This document shows, piece after piece, positions 36,068-44,078 of a stretch of 64,000 nucleotides of DNA (positions are counted from its first letter, which is position 1; every line of letters starts with the position of its first letter). The translations under genes and the position numbers were made by a program. The stretch covers positions 16,890 through 80,889 of the forward strand of contig CAZFLD010000011.1 of NCBI GenBank assembly GCA_964519835.1. Direction: 5' to 3'. A model generated the notes under the pieces. That model was not told the DNA's origin and did not search any database. It saw only the letters and a program-made list of their open reading frames with translations. The DNA is from CAZFLD01 sp964519835 (GTDB lineage Bacteria; Spirochaetota; Spirochaetia; DSM-27196; CAZFLD01).

Positions 36068-37195
36068 TTACTTCGAGTACGGATCCACCGCGTCGCGCGC
36101 GCCGTCGCCGAGGAAGCTAAACGCCAACACGACGACGACCACAAAGAGCCCGGGTATCATCAACCACGGGTGGAGCGCAACGGAGCGGATGTTCTGCGCC
36201 TGCTGCAGGAGCACGCCCCAGCTAATCGCCGGCGCGCGGAGTCCCAGACCCAGGAAGCTCAACGCCGTCTCGCCGAGAATCATTCCTGGAATCGACAGCG
36301 TGATGTGCACAATCACGTAGCTCATAAACGCCGGAATCAAGTGTTTCCGGATGATCCATCCCTGCGAAGCCCCAAACGTTCGCGAGGCAGCGACAAAGTC
36401 CTCCTGCCTAAGAGCAAGAAACTTGCCACGCACCACACGCGCCACGCCGGTCCACCCAACGATGGATAAAATCACGGTGATTCCGAAGTAGACTGCGAGC
36501 TGTGGCCAGGTCGGCGGTAAGGCGGCACTGAGCGCCATCCATAACGGTATTGTTGGTATTGAGAGCAGGGTCTCGATAACTCGCTGAATTGCCGTATCCA
36601 CGGCACCGCCGATCAGGCCGGAGATACCGCCGATAATAAGACCCAGGACCAAGCTGAGGGTCACCCCAACAAGCCCGACGGTGAGTGAGATCCGACTCCC
36701 GTACAGAATTCGCGAAAAGACGTCACGCCCAAGTCTATCTGTTCCGAACAAAAAGATGGGCTGTCTCTCCGTGTCGGTACCAAAGAGGTGGATATTGGTG
36801 GGGATCAGGCCAAAGAGCTTATACTCCTCTGCCTGTACAAAAAAGCGAACACGAACCGGTTTCTCACGCTGGGGCTCATAGATCTTTCGCCAGGTCTCCG
36901 GATCTTCGGTGAGCTCAAACTCGTAGATATGAAACGCGAGGGGGAACCCCTCGGGCCGCGAGAACACGCGGACGAGCTGGGGTGGAGCGTTTTGATAGTT
37001 GGGGAATCGGGTCGTAGGTGCATACGGGGCAACAAAGTCCGCCAAGAGGGCGGTCAGATAAAAAAGGAGGAGTATAATCCCCGAGACCACGGCGACTTTG
37101 TGTTTTTTGAAGCGCCGCCAGATGAGTTGAGGCTGAGAAAGACTCGGGGGCAGTTTGGGTGAGCCTGTCGCTGATGTAGCCGGTGATTCAATCAT
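36068..37195 (-). CDS. Opp/Dpp-type ABC transporter permease (C subunit)
   Basis: The 375-residue membrane protein has a first helix VAVVSGIILLLFYLTALLADFVAPYAP, a ~90-residue periplasmic insertion common in OppC relatives of spirochaetes and Thermotogae, and the family signature FGTDRLGRDVFSRILYGSRISLTVGLVG. The EAA loop is AASRTFGASQGWIIRKHLIPA and it ends ALSFLGLGLRAPAISWGVLLQ. The ATG at 37195 overlaps the OppB stop by eight bases. Transporters of this peptide-type family often carry oligosaccharides when encoded with glycosidases, as here. Confidence 0.93.
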   Translation of the reverse strand: MIESPATSATGSPKLPPSLSQPQLIWRRFKKHKVAVVSGIILLLFYLTALLADFVAPYAPTTRFPNYQNAPPQLVRVFSRPEGFPLAFHIYEFELTEDPETWRKIYEPQREKPVRVRFFVQAEEYKLFGLIPTNIHLFGTDTERQPIFLFGTDRLGRDVFSRILYGSRISLTVGLVGVTLSLVLGLIIGGISGLIGGAVDTAIQRVIETLLSIPTIPLWMALSAALPPTWPQLAVYFGITVILSIVGWTGVARVVRGKFLALRQEDFVAASRTFGASQGWIIRKHLIPAFMSYVIVHITLSIPGMILGETALSFLGLGLRAPAISWGVLLQQAQNIRSVALHPWLMIPGLFVVVVVLAFSFLGDGARDAVDPYSK

Positions 37196-38177
37196 AACGA
37201 ATCCGTGGGTCAACCCAGGCCAGGAGCATGTCGGATATCAACGTTCCGATCACGGTGAGTACACTCAAGAGAAACACAAAGCTTCCCGCAAGGTACATAT
37301 CTTGGTTGAGAAGCGCCGCCAACAGTAGCGGGCCGGTTGTCGGAAGCGAGAGTACTTGCGACGTGATAATGGCACCGGAAAGCACCGTCGGCAGGAGCCA
37401 GCCGATCGTACTAATAAGCGGATTGATGGCTACCCGAAGGGGGTGGCGGAGCAAAATCTGCCGTTCGGACAGTCCCTTGGCTCGCGCCGTTCGCACGTAA
37501 TCCTTGCCGAGCTCATCTAAAAGACTCGACCTGAGAACGCGGATCGTTTGCGCGGTACCGGCTGTGCCCACAACAACAATCGGCACCCAAATGTGTTTCA
37601 ACAGATCAATAAACTTACCCCAGCTCCAGGCTGCAAGTAAGTACTCCCTTGAAAACAGACCACCGATACTCACCCCAAAAAAGCGAAAGCCCACGTACAT
37701 CAGGATAATCGCCAGGAAAAAGTTCGGAATAGAGAGCCCAATAAACCCAAGCGTGCTGACAACGTAGTCGCCCACGGAGTACTGCTTTACCGCGCTGTAG
37801 ATCGCTATCGGTATCGCCACCACCCAACTGAACAGGATCGTGGTGAGGCTGATTGCGATCGTATACGGCAGTCGCTCGGCAATAAGCTCATTTACCGGTC
37901 GTGAGTAGGTGTAGGAAAACCCCATGTCGCCTGAAACCAGGTTGGTTATCCACCTGAGGTAGCGCTCGTGGATGGGCCTGTCGAAGCCGTAGCGTTCGCG
38001 CAATGCCTCGACCTGAGTCCGGCTGATCTCGTAGCCCGTAGAACGGAGGGCCTGGACATAGCTGGTGACATAGTCGCCCGGCGGCAGCTCGATAATGATA
38101 AACGCGATTACCGAGATGAGAAAGATGGTTGGAATCGCCAGAAAAAACCGGCGAATCAGAAACTTGATGATGCTCAT
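37188..38177 (-). CDS. Opp/Dpp-type ABC transporter permease (B subunit)
   Basis: The 329-residue inner-membrane protein opens with IKFLIRRFFLAIPTIFLISVIAFIIIELPPGDYV, then has LRERYGFDRPIHERYLRWITNLVSGDMGFSYTY, SIPNFFLAIILMYVGF and the EAA loop DYVRTARAKGLSERQILLRHPLR, all standard for DppB/OppB. It lies downstream of the repeat array and a hairpin that separate it from the binding-protein gene. It forms the membrane channel together with the C subunit. Confidence 0.94.
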   Translation of the reverse strand: MSIIKFLIRRFFLAIPTIFLISVIAFIIIELPPGDYVTSYVQALRSTGYEISRTQVEALRERYGFDRPIHERYLRWITNLVSGDMGFSYTYSRPVNELIAERLPYTIAISLTTILFSWVVAIPIAIYSAVKQYSVGDYVVSTLGFIGLSIPNFFLAIILMYVGFRFFGVSIGGLFSREYLLAAWSWGKFIDLLKHIWVPIVVVGTAGTAQTIRVLRSSLLDELGKDYVRTARAKGLSERQILLRHPLRVAINPLISTIGWLLPTVLSGAIITSQVLSLPTTGPLLLAALLNQDMYLAGSFVFLLSVLTVIGTLISDMLLAWVDPRIRYD

Positions 38178-38237
38178 ACGTCCACCAGGCCCGGCGACAT
38201 GTGTGATGCCGGGAAAGGTGACCCCCGCCGACCGGCT

Positions 38238-38253
38238 CCCATCTCAAGATGGG
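38238..38253 (-). promoter_or_regulatory. Short hairpin in the leader of the permease genes
   Basis: CCCATC/GATGGG with a TCAA loop forms a compact stem 60 bases upstream of the OppB start. It is flanked by CCGCC and GGCGG, which could extend the structure. It lies on the permease side of the tandem repeat array and may add to mRNA processing or attenuation there. Confidence 0.45.
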
Positions 38254-38280
38254 GGCGGACGACGACGGCCCCGTAATTAG

Positions 38281-38525
38281 CGATCGCTAGCGATCATTCT
38301 GTTGCCGATCGCTAGCGATCATTCTGTTGCCGATCGCTAGCGATCATTCTGTTGCCGATCNNNNNNNNNNNNNNNNNNNNNNNNNNNNNNNNNNNNNNNN
38401 NNNNNNNNNNNNNNNNNNNNNNNNNNNNNNNNNNNNNNNNNNNNNNNNNNNNNNNNNNNNCGATCGCTAGCGATCATTCTGTTGCCGATCGCTAGCGATC
38501 ATTCTGTTGCCGATCGCTAGCGATC
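38281..38525. repeat. 25-bp tandem repeat array with an internal palindrome, interrupted by the assembly gap
   Basis: The unit is CGATCGCTAGCGATC plus ATTCTGTTGC (25 bp). Three full units (38281-38355) plus five bases precede the gap, and two full units plus 15 bases (38461-38525) follow it, so the true copy number is unknown. Each unit holds the palindrome GATCGCTAGCGATC with two GATC sites. The array lies between the binding-protein and permease genes of one operon, and its last partial unit provides the TAG stop codon of the binding-protein gene. No spacers are present, so it is not CRISPR. Confidence 0.95.
38361..38460. other. Scaffold gap (100 N) inside the repeat array
   Basis: Exactly 100 N, the usual placeholder for a gap of unknown size. 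The flanks are the same tandem repeat, so the break was probably caused by the repeat itself. Confidence 0.98.
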
Positions 38526-40448
38526 GAGATAAAACTGTTCGGGGTCGTAGGTGTGGAGCCACAAGATGTCTCCACTCCAGACGCCCTCCTCCGGGAAGTT
38601 CCGGAGATCTTCGGTCACAATAACCGGGTATGGGGCCATGCCCACGGTTCCGATGGACCAGACCTCGTCGGCCTGCGCCTGCCACAGCTCTTCGGCGATC
38701 TCCTCGCGGCGATCTTCGTCGAGGGTGTTCTGCAGCTCGTAGCCCATCTCGAAGTACTGCATATACTCCTGAGGCGGCTCGATTCCCTCGTCGCCGTCGG
38801 ATGTGTACCACTGCGCCCACGCCGAGGCCCAACCAATAACGGCGGAAAGCGGTGGCGAAGCGATATTCTGCCAGGAGCTGTCCGTGGTGCCACCGCCGTG
38901 CCAGATGTTCATCTGGATCTCGTTGGCTTCGGCTCGCTGTGAGTTCAAGCTCCGGTCCTGGGGCTGAAGCGTCACGTCGACGCCGATCTCCGCCCAGTAC
39001 TCCTTCACAAGCTCGCTCATAGGCGTCTTTGTCGCCGGCTCTTCCGGCCAGTACTGGATCGTAAACGCGAGACGACGACCATCGGGCATCAGTCGGAAGC
39101 CGGCGTTGTCGGTCTCGGTCAGACCCATCTCATCGAGGAGCGCGTTGGCCCGGTCGGGATCGTGGTCGGCAAAGGACTCGGCCCATGCGGGCTCGAAGAA
39201 CCGGCTCGAGGGATGCAGCGTAAACTGCCGGGGCACGGCACGACCAAAGTATAGCTGGTCGTTGATCTCCTCGCGGTCAATTGCAAGGGACAGTGCCTGA
39301 CGGAACCTTCTGTCCTGGAAGACCTCACGCAAGGTGTCGTCGCCGATGGACTGATTCGGCATGTAGTTCACCTCTGACCCACGGTCGGAGGTCCATAGCA
39401 GGGTTCGGTAACCACCGGCATCTTCGTTTTCGCGGTAGAGCGTGAAGTTTTCGAGGGAGTTGGTCCACACCTCGATGTCCACCTCACCACTGATCACCTG
39501 GCCTTGAATGGTCTCGGCGGTCTCGATTCGACGAACGATAACACGGTCGATGTAGGGGAGTTGATTCCCTTCGGTATCTACCTTCCAGTAATACGGATTG
39601 CGTTCCCAGACCCAGGTGTCGGGAGACGTCTCGACAAGATCGTAGGCAATAAGCGTCGGGGTGTCGACGTGGACGGGCTTTGCAGACCATCCCGCCCGCG
39701 AGCGGTAGTAGTCGCGGATTGTGTCGAAGCCTTCGTCCTGTGCCTCTTCGAGAAGCTCGTCCGGATCGCGGTAGCTCGGGTGGAAGTCGCGCAGGTAATG
39801 CGCGGGGCGCCACCACTTCCCGAGATAGCCCCACTGCTTGGCGAGTGTGTACTCGAATAGCGGTTGGGGCTCGGCGGTCGTCAAGCGGACCGTGTAGTCG
39901 TCCAGCGCCTCGATCTCCATTCCGCGGAACACACCGATGTAGATGCTCTCGGTGAGGTCGGTGTTGTTTACCTCGTCCTCCCACCAAAACAGGATGTCTT
40001 CGGTGGTAAACGGCTCACCATCGGACCACTTCATACCTTCACGAAGGTTCAGAGTCCATGTGCGTCCGTTGTTCGAGACATCCCAGCTTTCCACAACGTT
40101 TGGACCAACGCTGGAGTCGGGGTACAGATCGAGAGGTGGCTCGAATCCGACCACGTGAAGGTCGGTGCCAAAACCGCGAAGTCCGGTGGCGGCTAAGTAC
40201 AACTCCCCGCCGTACTCGCCTATGCGGTCGCGTGGCTCCACGACAAGTGGGTTCTCCGGAAGCCGTTCTTCGAGCGGCGGAAGGTCGCCGGCAGCCACCA
40301 TTTCGGCGAGCATAGGCGATTCGTTGGTTGAGCCTCCCGTCGGCTCGCCCGTTGTTGGGCCGGTGTCTTCCGTTCCACCACCGGCGAAGGCAAAGACGCC
40401 CACAACGGCCAGAGTGATCAACGTAAGCAGTGTTTTTTTTGCTGACAT
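38517..40448 (-). CDS. Opp-type extracellular solute-binding protein (family 5)
   Basis: The 643-residue exported protein starts MSAKKTLLTLITLAVVGV and has the spirochaete-style signal end FAFAGGGTEDTG. Family-5 features include PNVVESWDVSNNGRTWTLNLREGMKWSDGEPFTTEDILFWWEDE, YTVRLTTAEPQPLFEY, and DRRFRQALSLAIDREEINDQLYFGRAVPRQ. Length fits oligosaccharide- or peptide-binding members. ATG 40448 has a strong AGGAGGA site. The gene ends inside the tandem repeat array (LDR-TAG). It delivers the substrate to the OppB/C channel; a glycan fragment is likely given the neighbouring hydrolases. Confidence 0.93.
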   Translation of the reverse strand: MSAKKTLLTLITLAVVGVFAFAGGGTEDTGPTTGEPTGGSTNESPMLAEMVAAGDLPPLEERLPENPLVVEPRDRIGEYGGELYLAATGLRGFGTDLHVVGFEPPLDLYPDSSVGPNVVESWDVSNNGRTWTLNLREGMKWSDGEPFTTEDILFWWEDEVNNTDLTESIYIGVFRGMEIEALDDYTVRLTTAEPQPLFEYTLAKQWGYLGKWWRPAHYLRDFHPSYRDPDELLEEAQDEGFDTIRDYYRSRAGWSAKPVHVDTPTLIAYDLVETSPDTWVWERNPYYWKVDTEGNQLPYIDRVIVRRIETAETIQGQVISGEVDIEVWTNSLENFTLYRENEDAGGYRTLLWTSDRGSEVNYMPNQSIGDDTLREVFQDRRFRQALSLAIDREEINDQLYFGRAVPRQFTLHPSSRFFEPAWAESFADHDPDRANALLDEMGLTETDNAGFRLMPDGRRLAFTIQYWPEEPATKTPMSELVKEYWAEIGVDVTLQPQDRSLNSQRAEANEIQMNIWHGGGTTDSSWQNIASPPLSAVIGWASAWAQWYTSDGDEGIEPPQEYMQYFEMGYELQNTLDEDRREEIAEELWQAQADEVWSIGTVGMAPYPVIVTEDLRNFPEEGVWSGDILWLHTYDPEQFYLDR

Positions 40449-40461
40449 ACGTTCCTCCTTT

Positions 40462-40490
40462 GCAAAAGCTTTTGCCCGCTCAACGAGCGG
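40462..40490 (-). promoter_or_regulatory. Hairpin and adjacent 14-bp palindrome between the ATPase and binding-protein genes
   Basis: CCCGCTC-AAC-GAGCGGG (40474-40490) forms a 7-bp stem overlapping the ATPase stop codon. Next to it, GCAAAAGCTTTTGC (40462-40475) is a perfect palindrome with a central GC. On the minus strand the hairpin is followed by GCAAAAGCTTTT, so it may act as an attenuator, or the palindrome may be an additional regulator site before the binding-protein gene. Confidence 0.55.
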
Positions 40491-41613
40491 GTTGTGTCCT
40501 GAGATCCGAGCCTGGTGGCTCGGAGCCCGGACCTTCCCGGACACGAAGATCTTCGTATCCGCGAAGCTCCATCTCAGTCTTCCGAATGCACGCGGCGGCA
40601 CGGCGTCCTTCGTCGGTTAACGATTCGAGCACCGGGTCGACCTCCCGACATTGGTCAATCGCGTATGGACAGCGTGGGTGGAAATGGCACCCCGGTGGCG
40701 GATTCGCGGGACTCGGCACTCCCCCGCGCGGCGGTGTCTCGCGTTTTTTCGCCCGCGGGTCGGGGGTCGGGATCGAAGCCATAAGGGCTTCCGTATACGG
40801 ATGCTTGGGCCGGGAATAGATCTCATCCGGCGTACCGGTCTCCACGATGCGACCCAAGTACATGACCATAATCCTGTCGCTCACGTAGTCGACGACGCTC
40901 AAGTCGTGGGCGATAAAGAGATAAGTAAAGTTGAAGTCCTGCTGAAGCTCTTTTAGCAGGTTTAGAACTTGTGCTTGGACCGAAACGTCGAGCGCCGAGA
41001 CGGGTTCGTCGCAGATGATAAGGCGCGGCTCGAGCATCAACGCCCGAGCCACAACTATGCGTTGGCGCTGACCACCGGAGAACTCATTTGGGTAGCGTTG
41101 CAGCATCTCTTTATTGAGTCCCACCCGTTCGAGAAGCTCCGCGGCACGGTTCTTACGCTCGCGGGGAGAGCCGACGCCGGCTACGGCAAGGGGTTCGGTA
41201 AGCACCCGCTCGATCGACATTCGAGCGTTGAGCGACGAGTACGGATCCTGAAAGATGTACTGGATCTCTTTTCGTAGCGGGCGAATTGTCGCCTGCCTGA
41301 GCCGAGCCAAGTCAACCAGGCCCTCTTCCGGGTCGATAGCGTCTTGGCTGATGTTTTCAACCGCCTCCTGGATGTTTTGCTCCGGCCGATACAGGATCTG
41401 ACCGGCCGTGGGCTCCAACAACCGTATGACGGTACGCGCAAGTGTTGTCTTACCGCACCCACTTTCGCCGACCAGACCAAGCGTCTCCCCTGGGTAGAGG
41501 TCAAAGGAGACACCGTCCACCGCTTTTACGTAGTTGCTAATCCTCTGCAAAAGGCCGGAGCGAATGGGGAAGTGCATCTTGAGGTTTCGAACGCTCAAAA
41601 TCGGCTTGCTCAT
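40480..41613 (-). CDS. Opp-type ABC transporter ATPase (F subunit)
   Basis: The 377-residue cytoplasmic ATPase has Walker A GLVGESGCGKTTLARTVIRL, Q-loop IFQDPYSSLNARMSIERVL, signature FSGGQRQRIVVARALMLEPRLIICDEPVSALDVSVQAQV with Walker B, and the H-loop IAHDLS. The C-terminal Opp/Dpp extension ends in the CHFHPRCPYAIDQCREVDP cluster with Cys residues typical of the iron-sulfur-like C-terminal motif of this family. Its ATG overlaps the D-subunit stop by four bases. It works as a heterodimer with that subunit. Confidence 0.95.
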   Translation of the reverse strand: MSKPILSVRNLKMHFPIRSGLLQRISNYVKAVDGVSFDLYPGETLGLVGESGCGKTTLARTVIRLLEPTAGQILYRPEQNIQEAVENISQDAIDPEEGLVDLARLRQATIRPLRKEIQYIFQDPYSSLNARMSIERVLTEPLAVAGVGSPRERKNRAAELLERVGLNKEMLQRYPNEFSGGQRQRIVVARALMLEPRLIICDEPVSALDVSVQAQVLNLLKELQQDFNFTYLFIAHDLSVVDYVSDRIMVMYLGRIVETGTPDEIYSRPKHPYTEALMASIPTPDPRAKKRETPPRGGVPSPANPPPGCHFHPRCPYAIDQCREVDPVLESLTDEGRRAAACIRKTEMELRGYEDLRVREGPGSEPPGSDLRTQPAR

Positions 41614-42686
41614 ACTGGGCCGCCCCCATTGGCGTGATCGACGTAGCCACCGGTCGTACCCCCAATCGGCGACGACCCGCGCGCCTTCATGACCTCTTTA
41701 TCGTACAAAAAGCACTTCGCGCGGTGGCCGGCTTCCGTCTCGTACATACCCGGAGCTCGCTGCGAGCAGACCTCCATCGCATAGGGGCAGCGCGGGTGAT
41801 ACAGACATCCGTCCGGTAAAGCGTAGGCATTTGGCGTGGAACCCGCGATCGCCTCCAATTTCGTCCGGCGCCCGATCGACGGAATCGAATAAAGAAGTCC
41901 TTCGGTGTAGGGGTGTCGGCGACGACTGTGGAAGATTGCGTCACACGTTCCTTCGTCGACCAGGTTTCCCATATACATCACAAGAACACGATCCGCCATC
42001 TCGCCGATCACCGAAAGGTCGTGGGTGATCAGGATGATGGACATACCCCGTTCGTTCTGGATGTCGCGGAGCAATTTAAGAATCTGAGCTTCGACCGTCA
42101 CGTCGAGCGCCGTTGTCGGTTCATCGGCGATTAGTACGCTCGGGTCACAGGAGAGTGCCATCGCGATCATTGCGCGCTGCCGCATACCGCCGGAAAACTG
42201 ATGCGGATACTCGTCGTACCGCCTCTGCGGATCACTGATGCCGACGTAATCGAGCAGCTCGACGGCCCTCTGCTTGGCCTGCTTTTTGTCGAGCTGTTGG
42301 TGGGTAAGGATTGCCTCTTGAATTTGGCGACCGATGGTGTAGACCGGTGTAAACGCGGTCATCGGTTCCTGAAAGATCATCGCGATATTGCCGCCTCTGA
42401 TATCGCGAACCTCCCGGCTCTTTGGCTCGTGGTCCGTAATAACAAAGAACTCACCGTTATCTTTTTGTAGGCGCACGGAACCGGAAACGATCCGGCCGGG
42501 AGTCGGAACCATGTTCAAGATCGAGAGCGACGTTATGCTCTTTCCGCATCCGCTCTCGCCAACTATTCCGAGAGTCTCGCCGCGGCAAACATCAAACGAA
42601 ACGCCGTCGACCGCCCGAACCACGCCGTCGTCGGTAAAGAAATGCGCCTGAAGGTCTTCGACTTCAAGTATCGAGTTGTCTTTCAC
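41610..42686 (-). CDS. Opp-type ABC transporter ATPase (D subunit)
   Basis: The ~358-residue ATPase has GIVGESGCGKSITSLSILNM, MIFQEPMTAFTPVYTIGRQI, FSGGMRQRAMIAMALSCDPSVLIADEPTTALDVTVEAQI, ITHDLSV and the C-terminal CLYHPRCPYAMEVCSQRAP motif. I chose the GTG at 42686 (MKDNSILEVEDLQAHFF) because GAGG stands five bases upstream and the domain normally starts there. Longer readings to 42749 would run back through the operator and promoter. It is the first gene of the importer operon. Confidence 0.94.
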   Translation of the reverse strand: MKDNSILEVEDLQAHFFTDDGVVRAVDGVSFDVCRGETLGIVGESGCGKSITSLSILNMVPTPGRIVSGSVRLQKDNGEFFVITDHEPKSREVRDIRGGNIAMIFQEPMTAFTPVYTIGRQIQEAILTHQQLDKKQAKQRAVELLDYVGISDPQRRYDEYPHQFSGGMRQRAMIAMALSCDPSVLIADEPTTALDVTVEAQILKLLRDIQNERGMSIILITHDLSVIGEMADRVLVMYMGNLVDEGTCDAIFHSRRRHPYTEGLLYSIPSIGRRTKLEAIAGSTPNAYALPDGCLYHPRCPYAMEVCSQRAPGMYETEAGHRAKCFLYDKEVMKARGSSPIGGTTGGYVDHANGGGPV

Positions 42687-42698
42687 GAAGTCCTCAAC

Positions 42699-42749
42699 GT
42701 TTGTAAAACGTTCTACATCGAGTGTAGAGCCTGATCGCCGCGGCGTCAA
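42699..42749 (-). promoter_or_regulatory. Promoter and LacI-type operator of the Opp importer operon (site A)
   Basis: On the minus strand, TTGACG (42744-42749) and TACACT (42721-42726) are separated by exactly 17 bases. Immediately downstream, on the transcription start, is the operator-like element at 42699-42720 containing GTTTGTAAAACGTTCTACA. The same 19 bases occur at site C near 52.5 kb, and its core occurs at site B near 43.9 kb. Confidence 0.85.
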
Positions 42750-42868
42750 GCATTAGTCTCAACAACCACCTAAACCCGGCGGCATGTCAGAGTCCTGAAC
42801 GTGCTGCCGGTGGCGGCGCGTGCGTAACATCAGGCGCCCACCGGCAGGACGACAGCGGACACAGCAAA

Positions 42869-43915
42869 TCACGTCCCCGCCGGCGGACCCGTCGACTCGC
42901 CAACAACAAGGGTCAACGGCAGCACCTCGGGCATCACGGCAACCGCGTCGTCCGCATCCTTCCCTTCGATCTGTTCGAGAAGCTTGAGTGCCACCCGCGA
43001 CCCAACGTCGACCTCGGGCTGATCCAGATAGGTCAGCCGCCGCCCAAGTGCTCCTACGACGGGATGATGACCAAAGGAAATCAAAGATACGGAGTCCGGA
43101 ATGGCAAAACCGTGCTTGCGCGCGTATTCCATAAAGCCGAGAGCCTGCTTGCCTGATGCGGCGAACACCGCGGTCGCCGGCGTGGACTTGGAAAACACCT
43201 TGACCGCGCATTCCATTCCACTCGCCTCGCTGAATTCGCCGTAGACGACTTGATCGAGCTCCCATTCAAGACCCGCGTTTTTGAACGCCCGGTGTACGCC
43301 GGCGATAAGTTGTTTGGTAAACATAAGAAGTTGAGGCCCGGCAAGGAGCGTCACGCGCCTATGCCCCAGGGAAATGAGGTGCTCCGCGGCCTTTGCCGCG
43401 CCATCTTCGACATCGTTGTCGACAAATCGGGTGACCGCCTTATCGGCACGGCCGACAAACATCACCGGTAGCGAGCTCTCCCCGAAGGCGTCGATAAAGG
43501 GATCGCGCTCCTCGACGTCGAAGAAGATAATGCCGTCGACGATGCCTCGCGTAAGGCTGCGCAGGTAGCTGACTTCGGCACGCCCCTTGTCTTTGGTCGT
43601 GAGAATCATCGCACGATAGCCGTTGTCATCGAGTATGCCCGCGATGCCACGCATGACTTCCGCAAAGTAGGTGTGGTGGAAGGTATAGTCCACGTTGTGC
43701 GGAATGACGATACAAATTGTATGGGTTTGTCTCTTCCGCGGAAGCGCCTGCGCACCAAGGCTGGGGTAGTAGCCGAGACTCTCGATGGCGGCGGCTACAC
43801 GGTCACGGGTCTGACTCGACATGTTGCCAAAACGACCGTTGAGGTAATTGGAGACGGTCGAGATTGACACCTCCGCCTGCTTGGCAACCTCGCGAATCGT
43901 GGTCCGGCGGTTCAT
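42869..43915 (-). CDS. LacI-family regulator of the glycan-utilisation locus
   Basis: The 348-residue repressor has helix-turn-helix TIREVAKQAEVSISTVSNYLNGRFGNMS (residues ~5-32), hinge GYYPSLGAQALPRKRQT and an effector domain starting HTICIVIPHNVDYTFHH, with FVGRADKAVTRFVDNDVEDG and SLISFGHHPVVGALGRRLTYLDQP. It is divergent from the GH38-like gene and shares with it a promoter region holding the palindromic operator B, so it is probably autoregulated. Two more copies of that operator lie in front of the importer and the GH65-GH172 genes. The ATG has AGGAG upstream. Confidence 0.93.
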   Translation of the reverse strand: MNRRTTIREVAKQAEVSISTVSNYLNGRFGNMSSQTRDRVAAAIESLGYYPSLGAQALPRKRQTHTICIVIPHNVDYTFHHTYFAEVMRGIAGILDDNGYRAMILTTKDKGRAEVSYLRSLTRGIVDGIIFFDVEERDPFIDAFGESSLPVMFVGRADKAVTRFVDNDVEDGAAKAAEHLISLGHRRVTLLAGPQLLMFTKQLIAGVHRAFKNAGLEWELDQVVYGEFSEASGMECAVKVFSKSTPATAVFAASGKQALGFMEYARKHGFAIPDSVSLISFGHHPVVGALGRRLTYLDQPEVDVGSRVALKLLEQIEGKDADDAVAVMPEVLPLTLVVGESTGPPAGT

Positions 43916-43926
43916 ACTGCTCCTGT

Positions 43927-43976
43927 TTGCGAAAGGGCCTAAAACGTTTTACACTTCTGCCCATTGTCCACGGCAA
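43927..43976. promoter_or_regulatory. Divergent promoters and LacI-type operator between the regulator and GH38-like genes (site B)
   Basis: Plus strand: TTGCGA (43927-43932) - 17 bases - TACACT (43950-43955) drives the GH38-like gene. Minus strand: TTGCCG (43971-43976) - 17 bases - TGTAAA (43948-43953) can drive the regulator. The palindrome TAAAACGTTTTA (43940-43951) overlaps both -10 regions, so one bound repressor could control both directions. Confidence 0.78.
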
Positions 43977-44078
43977 TCGCGGGCGTTGTCAACCAATTCG
44001 GCCGTTACAAACGCTGTGGTTGACCTGAGACCTGTTCCAAGGGGTCCACGCCGCCACCTGTGGCGGGAGAAGAACGTC

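Noticed and set aside
38281..38525. Possible CRISPR array
   Set aside because: The 25-bp units abut directly with no spacers, and no cas genes are present.
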